DNA of 64,000 nt from Euglena gracilis (lineage: Eukaryota > Euglenida > Euglenophyceae > Euglenales): positions 17,216,691 through 17,280,690 of the forward strand of contig CP154955.1 of NCBI GenBank assembly GCA_039621445.1. Direction: 5' to 3'. Positions 53,836-63,786 of this stretch are shown piece by piece. A program made the translations under genes and the position numbers. How positions within the stretch are numbered: the stretch's first letter is position 1; each line of letters opens with the position of its first letter. Under the pieces are notes generated by a model. The model worked only from the letters and a program-made list of their open reading frames with translations. It was not told where the DNA came from and searched no databases.

Positions 53836-55080
53836 TGGGGAGCCGACGCCCCGAACCTCCGGTCACACGTGACCGACGTGACCCGCCCCTCCTCCCTTTC
53901 CTCTCGCCCCCCACCCCACTGCCACTTCACTGAGGCCTTTGGCTCATCTATCCCTCTCATTTCCTCAGGCCCAAAGGCAAGTTGCCCTCTGCATTTGCCA
54001 CTTCGTCGCTCCTGGTGGCTTCGACAAACCCTTCTTCTCTACAGACATGACGCCGTTACAGACATTGGATCTGGGATGCACATCTTTCCACTTGGCTGAA
54101 AGCAAAATGCCTCATAGTCCGCTCATAGCTTATTTTTTGGAGTCGCATCGCGCAAAGGAAACCACTGTGAAGTCACCTGACCTGCAACACTGTTGGCTGA
54201 AGAATTTTCTTTCCGTCCGTCCTTCAGACGCCTGGAAAGGCATGTGTGGGGGGGTGTTTGGAAACTGGGCCCCCCCAGAACCCAAAATTTTTTCGGCCCT
54301 TTGTGCCAGGGAAAAAATAAACTTTTCGGTGGATGATTTAGCCGAATTTTTTTATACCATTTCTTTCCATTTTCCCCTGCATTTTGTACTGGAAAACTTT
54401 TTGTACAAGGGGGAGGGGGGCCCTAAGCCGGAAATTTTTACCCTAGGGCCCTGGCCGATTTTCGGTGGGTTTTGAACCCCGGGGGGGGGGGGGGCGTGCG
54501 TGGGCTGGTTTTCAAAAAAAAGTTGGTGGGTGGTCTCTTCCTCCCTCCATTGTTCCTTCCCACACTTCAAAATTTTTTCATCAAAAAGGCAACTGCCAAA
54601 GGTGGGCAGAATTTTCAATCTAGAATTTTTTGTGCCATCTTTGCGGCCACAATTATTTGCATCGCCCGGTGCCCCATTGGTAATGTTGCTGTTTGATGAC
54701 CGAACCACTCTTTCTTTGGGTCAAAACATGAGCACACTTAAAAATTGAAATGCCTATAGATGTGCCCTTTTATTTTTTTAAACAATTGAAATAGAACTAA
54801 TACACTTCAACAGGACAGCGAAGTTACGATCAAGCGCAGAACAGGAAACCCAGCGTTTGAGTCTTTCTTTGAACGTTTTCCCTCAAGGGTGGATGCATCG
54901 GCAAACCTCTGAACGTGTGTTCCCGTGTTGCACATTCATTTCTGGAGTGTACCAAATTGAGATCACATCCGTGGGCCGGTGTGACTCGTGTGGTGGTGCG
55001 TGGCGGTACCTCAAGCAAAGTGAAAATGAAAAGCCTAGCATACACCCTAACACTGACCCCCATCGCCTGGGAACCGGTGC
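53836..55080. other. Intergenic, no gene recognised
   Basis: Between the eIF2B alpha stop and the RRP7 gene. A C-rich tract (53880-53935), G-run DNA at 54400-54495 and AT-rich DNA. A 5' exon of the next gene may hide here, but no frame is convincing. Confidence 0.4.
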
Positions 55081-55112
55081 TCCGCTGCGACGCTGCAGGG
55101 CAGGGCGGTGGC

Positions 55113-55194
55113 ATGGTGCCCCTCCCGGCGGCCAGCATCAAAGACATCGACGCCTCCGGCTACGGCCTGCGGCGGGTGAAAGAGCTGCACCCAG
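55113..55194 (+). CDS. RRP7: RRP7 candidate N-terminal exon
   Basis: GC-rich, MVPLPAASIKDIDASGYGLR then RVKELHP. Ends at cacccag|gctggg (GC) or at tggg|gttggc (GT), both phase 1. The start at ATG 55113 is a guess: the frame is open upstream and an acceptor (gctgcagggcag) lies at about 55102. Confidence 0.5.
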
Positions 55195-58100
55195 GCTGGG
55201 GTTGGCGCGGCGGTGTTCACTCCTTAACCATCCCGCAGTCGCTTCAGGTTTTCGTACGCATATCTCCCCTCGGGCACCAGGTGAGTGTGGGCCAGCCGGA
55301 AAATGGGTGGCCAGTTGTCGCCCCCCTCTTTTTGTGTGTGTGTGTGTGTGTTTCCCAACTCGTCAGCCAAATGCTTTCGGGGGAGGTATTCCAGGTTTGT
55401 CTCTGGCCCGACCCGTGCGCAAGGCAGGTCCCACAAACATGCAAACATGAAGATGCTTCTTTGTCAAAATTATGGAAACTTATTTTTGATCGAGAATTTT
55501 ATTTTTTATTTGCATGGAGTCCATTCATTTTCAATTTTTGTAACACTGCCTGCCTACACACATTTTGAAATATTTCCGGACATTTTTCAGGAATCCCGCG
55601 AAATTTGTCGCCCGCGAAATTTGTCACCGCAAAATTTGTCTGGCACGAACCCCCCCCCCCCCCCGATATCTGGGCAACCAAAGCAGGGGGAGGATGGGGA
55701 GGATGGGGGGAAGGGGTTGCGGTCGTCTCGGAGCTCGTCTCCCGCTGACCGGGCCCCCGGTCCCGGCCTGGCTGCATCGGGCTAAGTTCCGGACCGTCGG
55801 GGAGCTGAAGGCGGAGGCGGACGCGTACATGAAGGAGTTCCACCGCCGGGAGGCGGAGGCCCGCGCCCAGGCTGCCGCCCTCCGCCCTCTCCACTCGCGG
55901 CTGGCCCGGGGCGGGGGGGGGGGTTGGGGCGGCAACGGCCTTCGATGCCAGACAGGGCGGTTGGTTAACACCCTCAACAGACGAAAATAATGTTCGCAGC
56001 TCCAAAAAAATCACAGAACCATGTCAAAGCGTGCCTTTTTTTTGCTGAAACCCCTGTTGTTGTTTTTGTGCAAACAATAAAGCAGGCTGAAAAACAGTTT
56101 AGTATGTTTAAAACAACTTGCCAGCCTAGATTCCAGGGTAAGGCACTGTTGACGAAACTAGCTCATCTGTTGTGTCAGAGCTGCGCCGAAAAGAGTGCCC
56201 TCAATGACGCTCAATGTCGGGATCTGAATAGAAGCCGCATTGTTGGTGGTGGGGGGGTGTGCTTTTGCTTTATGGATGGGGAAACCACCGACAGGGGGGG
56301 GTGTGCCACACGAGTCGAAGAGCACGAGCGCCGCAGTCTGTGGCCAAGAAGGAACGGCTGCTGCGCAAGCACCCCACGGATGCGGAGGGGTGGACCACGG
56401 TGATCAAGAAGGGCAAGAGCTCAGGCAGTCCGGAGCGCCTGCCAGTCTGCGGTTTTTCCGAGGGCTGCACAAGAATGACCGAAGCCATGTGGGGGGTGGG
56501 AAACGCTGTGGGTGGCGGTGGTGGGAAACCCCATCCTGGTTGGTGGGGGGGCCCGACCCCCTCCACCTTCCAGTCCTTCTTGTGTTTTGGCGGCGCCGAT
56601 TTTTAGGTCAGGGTTTTCCTTCAGCGCATTGCCAGGTGCTGAGGTAGGTGGGTGGGGGGATTTGACCCCCCCATCTCCTGGGTGGCCCCCGGGTAACTGT
56701 AGGAGGCTTGAGTTTGAACTTTCGAGCTCGAGCCTCCTCACATGCTCTTACTCCCTCCTCCATCAGGGGAGTAGGTGCTTAAACAGCCTTCTCGAGCCTT
56801 CTCCGACGTGAATGTTGGTGTGCTTGTGGCCCTCTGTGAAAAGTTGCTTGCGAAAAGGATTTGCACGACAAAATTGCAAACTTGCGCAACAGGATTTGCG
56901 CACACAGGGCACACATCACACAAGAAGTTTTGCTATTTTGGGACCCTCCGAGCAGCTGTGTACAAAAGGACAAGGGTAACTAAAGGGAGTTGCACACACT
57001 GGAAATTAGTTGAAAAATATGCTTTTATTTTTCCCTCATGGTCGAACATATGCTCGACGTAGTTCGAGGAAGCTCTCAAGCCTCCCGAACGTGCCTCGAA
57101 CACATCCAATGGGCTCAAGAGCCTCCTCATCCGGCGCCTCCTCCTCACGTTGGCCCCCCACCAGGCCTTCCTACACAGCCCTGGTTTTCCCCATACGACG
57201 CCAACCTGACGCCTGTCGTATCACTTGTGCCATCAAAACTCTGAGTTGCGGACGTTGTAAATGCAAATCATCACGAATGGAATGAACTCCTTCCAAATTT
57301 ATGAAAGGACTGACAACTTACTTGTGTTTTCTGCCTCTGAATACCCCCAAATGAGCACCCTCAGGCCGCATATTTCGTAACCCCCCCCAGCTGCATGTTT
57401 CCCCTAGGCTTCGCATTTCGTTTTTACAATTGTGGAAATTGTTTTTAATGTTGTTTTTCTTTTTTATACAATTTGGGCAATTTTATTTTCTCAAAGCTAT
57501 GGTTCCTTTTTTCTTCAAACGGACCTGAGCCAAATCTGACTTCCCCCTCTTTTGTTTTAGCCTTTTTCTGGCTTCTGGCCTCATGGCATCCCTTTCTGGC
57601 CAGGGGGTTCCGCCCCCCGCCCTCCCGGGGGAGGTCACCATGTGCACGGCCGCCCTTGCCGGCCCTCCGGGCTGGGGCCGCTTTTCTCCACCAGCCAGGC
57701 AGCCAAGCTGGAGGACAACGTGCTGCGGGCCAAGCAGGAGGAGGAGCTGGGCCGGCAGAGCGCGGAGCACGGCGTGCAGAAGGACTTCTACTCCTTCCAG
57801 CTCGCGCCCAGCCCTGTCCCCGATCCGCCCCCGTTCAAAATGGCAGGGGACAGGGGGCTGGCCTACATGACTTCCGCCGGGCTTTCTGGTGGGGGGGGGG
57901 TGTGGGGGGGTGGGGGGTGGTGGTCGATATTGGAAGAGGGCTGGCTGGCTGGCTGGCTGGCTGGCTGGACCCCCACCCCCATCGCCGGCCCGGTGCAAGC
58001 CAATATGTAGCTCCCTTTTGATAGTCAGGTGCGGGGGATTCTGTTTTTGTCGTGTTGGTGTTGTCGTGTTGTTTCGGTTTTTGTCGTGCTGATGACAGCC

Positions 58101-58421
58101 CCCCCCCCCCCCCGCCCCTCCCCAGCGATTCTCGGCTGGCTTGCCCATTGCCTCAAGGGTCGCCATGCCGCTCGACCTTTTGGCCTGTACTCACAGCATG
58201 CGCAACTGTGCTTCCCATCTCTCAGGAACTGAGGACCCACCTCACCAATATCCCTTGACTGGCCAGGAGGCGGGGGGTCGGATGGGTGGCCAGAATGGAG
58301 GGGACCGGGCTGCCCTCCGGCACTGAAGGCGAAGCGCATCAACGTGCTTGCCCGCCGCTTCCTCAACAAGAAGAAGCGGATCGAGGCGCTGAAGTCGAAC
58401 CGCAAGTTCACTCCATACTGA
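55113..58421 (+). CDS. RRP7: RRP7-like ribosomal RNA processing protein
   Basis: RRP7 is a nucleolar small-subunit processome (UTP-C complex) component needed for early pre-18S rRNA processing. Exons in order: 55113-55194 (VPLPAASIKDIDASGYGLRR), 55239-55280, 55734-55870 (AWLHRAKFRTVGELKAEADA then YMKEFHRREAEARAQ), 56337-56424 (KKERLLRKHPTDAEGWTTVI then KKGKSS), 57703-57815 (AKLEDNVLRAKQEEELGRQS then AEHGVQKDFYSFQL) and 58329-58421 (AKRINVLARRFLNKKKRIEA then LKSNRKFTPY, stop). The last block matches the family's C-terminal 'K-D-F-Y-x-F-Q ... R-I-x-x-x-K-x-x-R-K-F-x-P-Y', and 'D-x-E-G-W' is the usual middle motif. These exons give 184 residues. The family has about 280-300, so N-terminal RRM-region exons are not found. 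Three introns have GC donor options. Confidence 0.88.
55239..55280 (+). CDS. RRP7: RRP7 candidate 42-nt exon
   Basis: Excellent splice signals: accatcccgcag before and caccag|gtgagt after. In the phase set by its neighbours it reads ASGFRTHISPRAP. Another frame reads SLQVFVRISPLGHQ. Which frame is used is uncertain. Confidence 0.5.
55734..55870 (+). CDS. RRP7: RRP7 exon with WLHRAKFRTVGELKAEAD
   Basis: Acceptor gtctcggag. Reads RLPLTGPPVPAWLHRAKFRT, VGELKAEADAYMKEFHRREA, EARAQ. It ends at gcccag|gctgcc (GC donor) in phase 0, which joins to 56337 and keeps the family spacing to D-A-E-G-W. Confidence 0.75.
56337..56424 (+). CDS. RRP7: RRP7 exon with DAEGWTTVIKKGK
   Basis: Acceptor gcgccgcag. 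Reads SVAKKERLLRKHPTDAEGWT then TVIKKGKSS. Ends at ctcag|gcagtc (GC) or 4 nt later at ggca|gtccgg (GT), both phase 1. Confidence 0.8.
56540..56645 (+). repeat. Foldback element (family O), copy 4
   Basis: Has 'gggcccgaccccct', 'cgccgatttttaggtc' and 'agggttttccttcagcgc', like the 14385 copy. In the RRP7 intron. Confidence 0.6.
56650..57590. other. RRP7 intron, no exon recognised
   Basis: Contains a 'gagcctcctcacatgc' and 'gagcctcctcatccgg' pair at 56735 and 57120 on either side of about 380 bp, with inverted-looking 'ttcgagctcgag' and 'ctcgagccttctcc'. No coding segment is recognised. Confidence 0.35.
57703..57815 (+). CDS. RRP7: RRP7 exon with KDFYSFQ
   Basis: Acceptor gccaggcag, donor agccct|gtcccc. 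Reads KLEDNVLRAKQEEELGRQSA then EHGVQKDFYSFQLAPSP. Joins in phase to the last exon and keeps the family distance from K-D-F-Y to the R-K-F-x-P-Y end. Confidence 0.85.
57941..57968. repeat. (TGGC)n tetranucleotide
   Basis: Seven tandem ggct units. Confidence 0.9.
58329..58421 (+). CDS. RRP7: RRP7 last exon, RKFTPY end
   Basis: Acceptor ggcactgaag. Thirty codons ending LKSNRKFTPY and TGA at 58419-58421, the family's conserved C-terminus. Confidence 0.9.
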   Translation, partial: AKRINVLARRFLNKKKRIEALKSNRKFTPY

Positions 58422-59315
58422 GCCCCCCCCCCCACTGCCCTGCCACCCTAACCGTGACCATTCTTCCCTCCTCCAAACTCTCCGCCCGTGAATATCCTGG
58501 CAATGGCTACAGGTGCCATGCGACTGTTTCAACACCACCAGATATTTCGGTCTTTTCATGCACACTTTCCACATCACATGTATGTGGATTCATACTTTAT
58601 GCAATCTGGGCATTCTATTCTGACTGGACGTCTGTTGTTTTTCTTTCGCTCTACCCGGTAGAGTCCGACAGAACGGTATGTTCTTAGGCGGCGCATCTCG
58701 CACTTAAGGGTTTTTTGGTCGATTTGCGCATTTGTGCAAACCGACCAATTTTTTGATTTTGGCACCGGCGTTGCAAGGGGGAAGATTGCGAGACGACAGG
58801 AGGACGACAAATCCGGCAGAATTTACATTTTTGGTCCCGGCGGTCCCGCGAATTACGTGTTTTTGGCTGCTTTTTGGTGGTCGGCATGCCACGAAAACCC
58901 CCGGACCTACCCCCCCAAAATTGAAAAAAGCACCGACCAAAGCACCAAAACCCCAGCACCGCCTCCCCCCTTTTTGTGCAATGCGGCTCTCCTCACCGGC
59001 TGTTGGCGACCCTGGCTGGCTCACTCCGGGGGTTTTGACGCACTGCTTTGTTTTTGCCGGCCTTAGAGTTGTGTCCTTGTACGTTTGCCGGAGCGCGGGG
59101 AAGGAGCATGGGGGGGCTAGGGTACACTGGAGTGATTTATTCCAGCCATGGTTTGAACAAAGAAAGAGTGTCGATGTGCGCAATTTCGCACTACTGTTCC
59201 CCGAAGAACGGCCATAAATACCTGAGAGTTCACACTGATCACAGTGATGTGACAAATACCCTGAGTTTGGGACAGAAAATGAGGTCGGTTTGCACAAATG
59301 CGCGCACCGGCCACG

Positions 59316-59590
59316 TGCCACCGGATCCACCGGATCCCACATTCATTTTTTGAAAAGGGACGCGATCAGGCAAGGACAGCCACCGGATCCCACCGGATCC
59401 CACCGGATCCCACCGGATCCCACCGGGGGTTTTTTGACCATTTGATTAGTGGGTTCCCACCGGATCCCACCGGATCCCATCGGATCCCACCGGATCCCAC
59501 CGGATCCCACCGGATCCCACCGGGGGTTTTTTGACCATTTGATTAGTGGGTTCCCACCGGATCCCACCGGATCCCACCGGAGATTTTTTT
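59316..59590. repeat. Decamer array CACCGGATCC
   Basis: Two blocks of 10-bp units cacc-ggatcc, each ending 'ccgggggttttttgacc' and 'atttgattagtgggttccc', so a higher-order unit of about 100 bp is also repeated. Inside the 58682-62862 element. Confidence 0.93.
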
Positions 59591-59734
59591 TCCACACACA
59601 GATTTTTCTTCTGGATTTATGGCCCGTGTGAGAAGAAGCATTTCCGAATGTGCAATTTTCACAAATTTCCACCAGTACCCCATCTGTAGTTGACTTCCAT
59701 CTTTTTTTGTCGGGTTTCCTGCAAATCAGCAGCA

Positions 59735-59975
59735 TTTGGCCTTTTTGGCCATTTTTTTGGCCTGTTTGGACCACTTTTGGCCACTTTTGGCCACTTTGGG
59801 CTGTATTTGGCATTTTAGACCATTTTTGGTTGCTTGAATGCATTTTTTTTTGCTTCATTTACATCAATTTTTGGCTGCTTCTTCTATTTTTTGCATGTCT
59901 GTGGCCATTTTAGGCCACTTCTGATTGCTTTTATCCACTTTTTGCCCCCTTTTGGCCACTTTTGACCATTTTGTG
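59735..59975. repeat. Decamer-like TTTTTGGCCA tract
   Basis: Many 'cttttggccact' and 'tttttggccat' units at about 10-12 bp spacing, the reverse complement type of 28085-28235. Confidence 0.7.
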
Positions 59976-60287
59976 GCCATTTGCACAGATTCGGTAACCA
60001 TTGGTACAGTTTTGGTAAGATCTGCTGGCAAAAACCAGGTGTTTTGGACCAAAAAGGTACAACCTAAAATTACTGAATGAGAGAAAAACACCCGCAAAAG
60101 CGCCCATCGACAACAAAATTGCAATAAAAAAGCGGTTTGAGTGAATTTGGTCATTTTTTGGTGTTTTCATGCAGTGCCATGCAGTGCGCGTGGTGCCGCA
60201 AGCGGTGCACGCGGTGCGGAAGCATCCCCAAAGAGGGATGCACAAGAATGGGTTGCTTTTTTTTTAACGACCCTTTCTTTCAGGTCA

Positions 60288-60364
60288 AATAAAGTTGCAG
60301 GACATGATTCGCGATGTCAAATATTTGGTAGCCATTGGGGTGGATGAAACCGACGACCCCAGGG
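60288..60364 (+). other. Possible exon inside the TIR element
   Basis: After ccctttctttcag (AG at 60282) a frame reads QIKLQDMIRDVKYLVAIGVD then ETDDPR and meets a good donor (ccagg|gtgagc). If real it is the only spliced-looking coding piece in the element. The protein is not recognised. Confidence 0.3.
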
Positions 60365-60544
60365 TGAGCAACGAGTCCATCACATCATGTGGTGATCCCA
60401 TATTGGTCCACGGGGCAAAAGATCCCGAGCACCTGGCTGGGCCCATTAAACAGTGCCAAAAGGTGACTCATATGGGACAAAAACAAGAGGCCAAGCGCCT
60501 GACCTTGTGTTTTTCCCCCCCGGTCACCCCCCCCCCCCCTCCCC

Positions 60545-60648
60545 AAGGCAACCCACCGGAACCCCACCGGATCCCACCGGATCCCACCGGATCCCACCGG
60601 ATCCCACTGGATCCCACCGGACCCCACCGGACCCCACCGGAGACCAAA
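60545..60648. repeat. Decamer array CACCGGATCC, second block
   Basis: Nine to ten units, some with cacc-ggacc. Same unit as 59316-59590. Confidence 0.9.
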
Positions 60649-60904
60649 AACCAGGCATGACTGTCCTTGCCTGGACGCGATCAAATATCATGGAACGTAA
60701 ACGGGCGTCACTGCCTTGAGCCTTTTGAACGAACAATAATTGGAAGAGCTTACGACGGAGCTTTGCTCCGAAAACAGACAGAAATGCATTGAAAAGCATA
60801 TACATCAAGCTCCAGTTCGGAATAAAAAAGTGGTCAGTTTGCGCAAATGCGTACGTGGTCGGCGTTTACACACTTTCAAACACCGACCACGTGCATAAAG
60901 ATGG

Positions 60905-61105
60905 ACGTCGTCGGAGTGCAAAAATGGGCACACCATGACGATGTGCGCATTTGCGCACACCGACCACAATAGCGATTTCAGACAGAACAAATCAAACACG
61001 ACCCCAAACACCACCTGCAATGGCTCCTTCGGTGTGCAACTTACTCAGCTGCCAAACACTCTCCTCAACCATGGGGCTTTTTTTAGGGAAAATAGTGACA
61101 AAGTG
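60905..61105 (+). repeat. Duplicated segment, copy 1
   Basis: Matches 63085-63285 in order: 'gcaaaaatgggcaca', 'gtgcgcatttgcgca', 'caaacacgaccccaaac', 'aaccatggggc', 'tttagggaaaa'. Diverged, with small gaps. Confidence 0.75.
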
Positions 61106-62135
61106 ACAAGGCCCAGGCCCATGTGGAGACCGTAGACCTCTAGTAGGTGGCCCGCCGCTGGCATGTCGCCAGCACACGTGCAGCGGCGCCCTTGGGCATG
61201 GGGTGGCCATCGAAAACTCCCGCCACTTGCCCCCTGGTTTGTGTTTTGCTGCAACGGTCACATCACGTGATGATAGGGGGTTCGGTTGCACTTAAGCTTT
61301 CACAAAGGCCGTCATTAACTCCTCGGCTCAGCAGCAGCCACCGAGGTGGCATTGTTGTCCCCCACAACCGGGACGGCAGACTGGGGAGGCAGGCATGCTG
61401 CTGGTCCATGGAAACAATGGAAAATCGGAGCGTCTTAAATGTGTCCACAAAACTTACTGTTTTGGAGGGAGTGAATATTTAATGTTTACACCTGGTTGGG
61501 TTGCGTGAAAGTACTGGGACTCGGCACCCTGATATTGTGCGCGGTGCTGGTGCGTTACATGTTTTCTGAGGGAAAAACGAGACATCATTGTGGCAAAAAC
61601 AGAATAATGATTCCCGGTTGGGGAAACAAGAGGATCACACACACGTAATTTTGAAATTCTGGAAGTCGTTGTTTTTTTAAGTAAAGTGTCCAGCAGGGGG
61701 GGTTACACGCCGTCAATTCCTCTCGCGCAACTCCCAAACTGATGACGCGAAAACGATCGGTTGTACAGGTCAGAGATAAGACATGCAAAGCTTGCCCTTG
61801 GGGAGAACAAATTCTCTCCTGTCATTTAGTGTGTTCTACTGCGTGTTTTGCATTATAAAAACCAGAATTTCGTCACCACACAATGGCTTCAAAAGTTTTG
61901 CGCCCATAATGGTCGATGTGCGCAAGTGCGCACATCAACTGTTAAGGATGAAGAGCACTCCATAATATGAAGGTCAAACAAAGGTACATTTACAAGCCAC
62001 CGTTCTTTGGCACACATTGCAAACGGTACCCATTCAAAATCCTTGGACATACTTTACTTCTAGAGCCAAGAAAAGGCCGGCCTTGTGTTTCATGTGGTAT
62101 TGTGTAAAATGTGGAGTATATTTTACAAATTTTAC

Positions 62136-62390
62136 GTGGTCGGTTTGCGCAAATGCGCAGATCAACCATTCAATATTTTCGCACGCCAACCACATGCAAA
62201 TAAATAAGAGGTCGATGTGCGCATTTGCGCACATCGACCTCTTGTTTATTTGCATGTGGTTGGTGTGCGCATTTGCGCACATCGACCATCAACAAATACA
62301 CACGTGGTCGACGTACGCAAATGCGCACACCAACCCCTTACACAAAATATACATCTGGTCGATGTGTGCAAACGCGCACATCGACCCTCA
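62136..62390. repeat. Cluster of five palindromic sites
   Basis: Sites with GGTCGAYGTGYGC half-sites in inverted pairs around AAA or TTT at about 62140, 62210, 62258, 62306 and 62353, spaced about 48-70 bp. Some half-sites carry a 'TTG' or 'CAG' change. The spacers are AT-rich and unalike. Confidence 0.9.
62186..62263. repeat. 78-bp near-perfect palindrome
   Basis: The arm 'ccaaccacatgcaaataaat' then 'aagaggtcgatgtgcgc' is followed by its reverse complement with a single mismatch, centred on the motif at 62210. Able to form a cruciform or an RNA hairpin. Confidence 0.93.
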
Positions 62391-63084
62391 CTTCATAAAT
62401 ATGTGTCACATGTGTGTTCCATCACTAGACGCAACGTTTTGATCGATCTGATAGCAGCAGAGTTCTGAAGATTCTTATGCCACAATCGTCGCCTAATTTA
62501 CCATCACATCACGTTGTCCAAATGGTGGATAGTCGCCACCCGTCAAACAGGTTTGCAATACCCAGTCATCACAGGCAGCAGAGACACAACAAAGCCCACA
62601 GTGGTAACAGCCAGGGTGTACAACCCACCTGTTTCACACATGACAACACCAATCTGTCACTCCAGATGTTTCACACAGCTCGTTAGGATGATGACTTGAA
62701 ACCTTTGTGTTTCCTAACCTGTATTGTGAGGTGTGAACCTCATATATTGCTGTTTCACCAGGCGCAGTTGGCGCTACAAGAATTTCGCAAAAAATGTCGA
62801 TTTGCGCAAATGCGCACATCGACAAAGGAAAAACCTTTGAGTGCGAGATGCGCCGCCTAAGATTTTGTAAATATCCCGTTTAGATGATTGAAAATGATCG
62901 AACTTAAAAACGGTCGCGACGAGCCAACTCGTTGAGCAAAGAACCTTCACCCCTTTTCCAAGCCAATGGTAAACCTTTATCTAGGAAAGTGATGAGCCCA
63001 GCCTCCCTCCGTGTCACTGGGCTTTTTGACGGAGACAAAGGGAAACTGCACCTCGCAACAAAAGGACCGTCGCTACATGTTTCG

Positions 63085-63285
63085 CAAAAATGGCAACACA
63101 TGACAATTGTGCGCATTTGCGCCCAACACCGAACCACAAATACATTTTTCGACAAACCATAAGTCAAACACGACCCCAAACCCGACAGGCCACTCTGTGA
63201 GCAAAATTACTCACTGCACCCGGTCAACCATGGGGCCTTTTTTAAGGGAAAGCAAGTTGCCAAAAACCTCAGAATGCGGACCAGA
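63085..63285 (+). repeat. Duplicated segment, copy 2
   Basis: See 60905-61105. This copy lies outside the right terminal repeat of the 4.18-kb element and contains one more diverged site (gtgcgcatttgcgcc). Confidence 0.75.
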
Positions 63286-63439
63286 CCTTTGCTTGGCGGT
63301 CGCATTCGCCAGCGGGAAACCTCACAGGCGCCGCGAGGATGGGGGTCTGCCACTGTCTCCACCGAGCGACTCTCCTCTCCCCCCGGCTGGCCCCCGGGGT
63401 ATTGGACTGCCAGGCAGTTTGCGGGAACACCGGGTTGGG

Positions 63440-63710
63440 TGGGGGTCGGGCGGGGCGGGTCGGGGCGGGGCGGCGGGGCGGGGGCGGGGCGGGGCGGGGC
63501 GGGGCGGGGCGTGGCGGGTGCGGGGCGGGGCGGGGCAGCGGGCGGGCGCGGGGCGGGGCGGGCGGGCGGGCGGGGCGGGTCGGGCTGGGCGGAGCGAGGC
63601 GGTGCGGGGCTTGGCGGGCGGGGCGTGGCGGGGCGAGGCTGCGGGGAGGGGGGGGGACGGGGGGGGGGGGGGTGGGGGGGGGGGGGAGAGGTGGGGGGGA
63701 CCCACCCCCA
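63440..63710 (+). repeat. GGGGC-rich tract
   Basis: About 200 bp of ggggc, gggc and ggcgg units followed by long G runs to 63700, all G on the + strand. It lies just upstream of the start codon proposed at 63787. Strong potential for G-quadruplex on the + strand. Long Gly/Arg or Pro frames are artefacts. Confidence 0.9.
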
Positions 63711-63786
63711 GCCGGGCCGGACCTGCGGCGGCGGTTGGGCCGCTTGCTCCCCTGCCCCCTCCCCCCCAGGCATTCCCCGTGCCCAT

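Larger units (their letters stand above)
58682..62862. mobile_element. 4.18-kb terminal-inverted-repeat element with many palindromic sites
   Basis: The left end is 'tcttaggcggcgcatctcgc' then 'acttaaggg'. The right end is the reverse complement, 'ccctt/tgagtgcgagatgc' then 'gccgcctaaga'. Inside each end the order is the same: T or A run, then the motif GGTCGATTTGCGC with its inverted partner. At least twelve copies of this motif of about 30 bp are found inside (58724, 59283, 60835, 60935, 61911, 62138, 62210, 62258, 62306, 62353, 62791 and partial ones). No target duplication is obvious. No transposase is recognised. The longest open frames (58732-59217 +, 58704-59342 -) are not recognisable. 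Partial left ends recur at 14859 and 19096. It begins 260 bp after the RRP7 stop. Confidence 0.75.

Noticed and set aside
58704-59342. 212-residue minus-strand frame at the left end of the TIR element as a transposase
   Set aside because: No recognisable catalytic motif, codon use is not distinctive, and an overlapping plus-strand frame is equally open; not claimed as a gene.
62136-62390. CRISPR-like array (regular palindromic repeats with AT-rich spacers)
   Set aside because: The genome is eukaryotic, repeats are degenerate palindromes with unequal spacing, and no cas gene is present; a transposon subterminal site array fits better.
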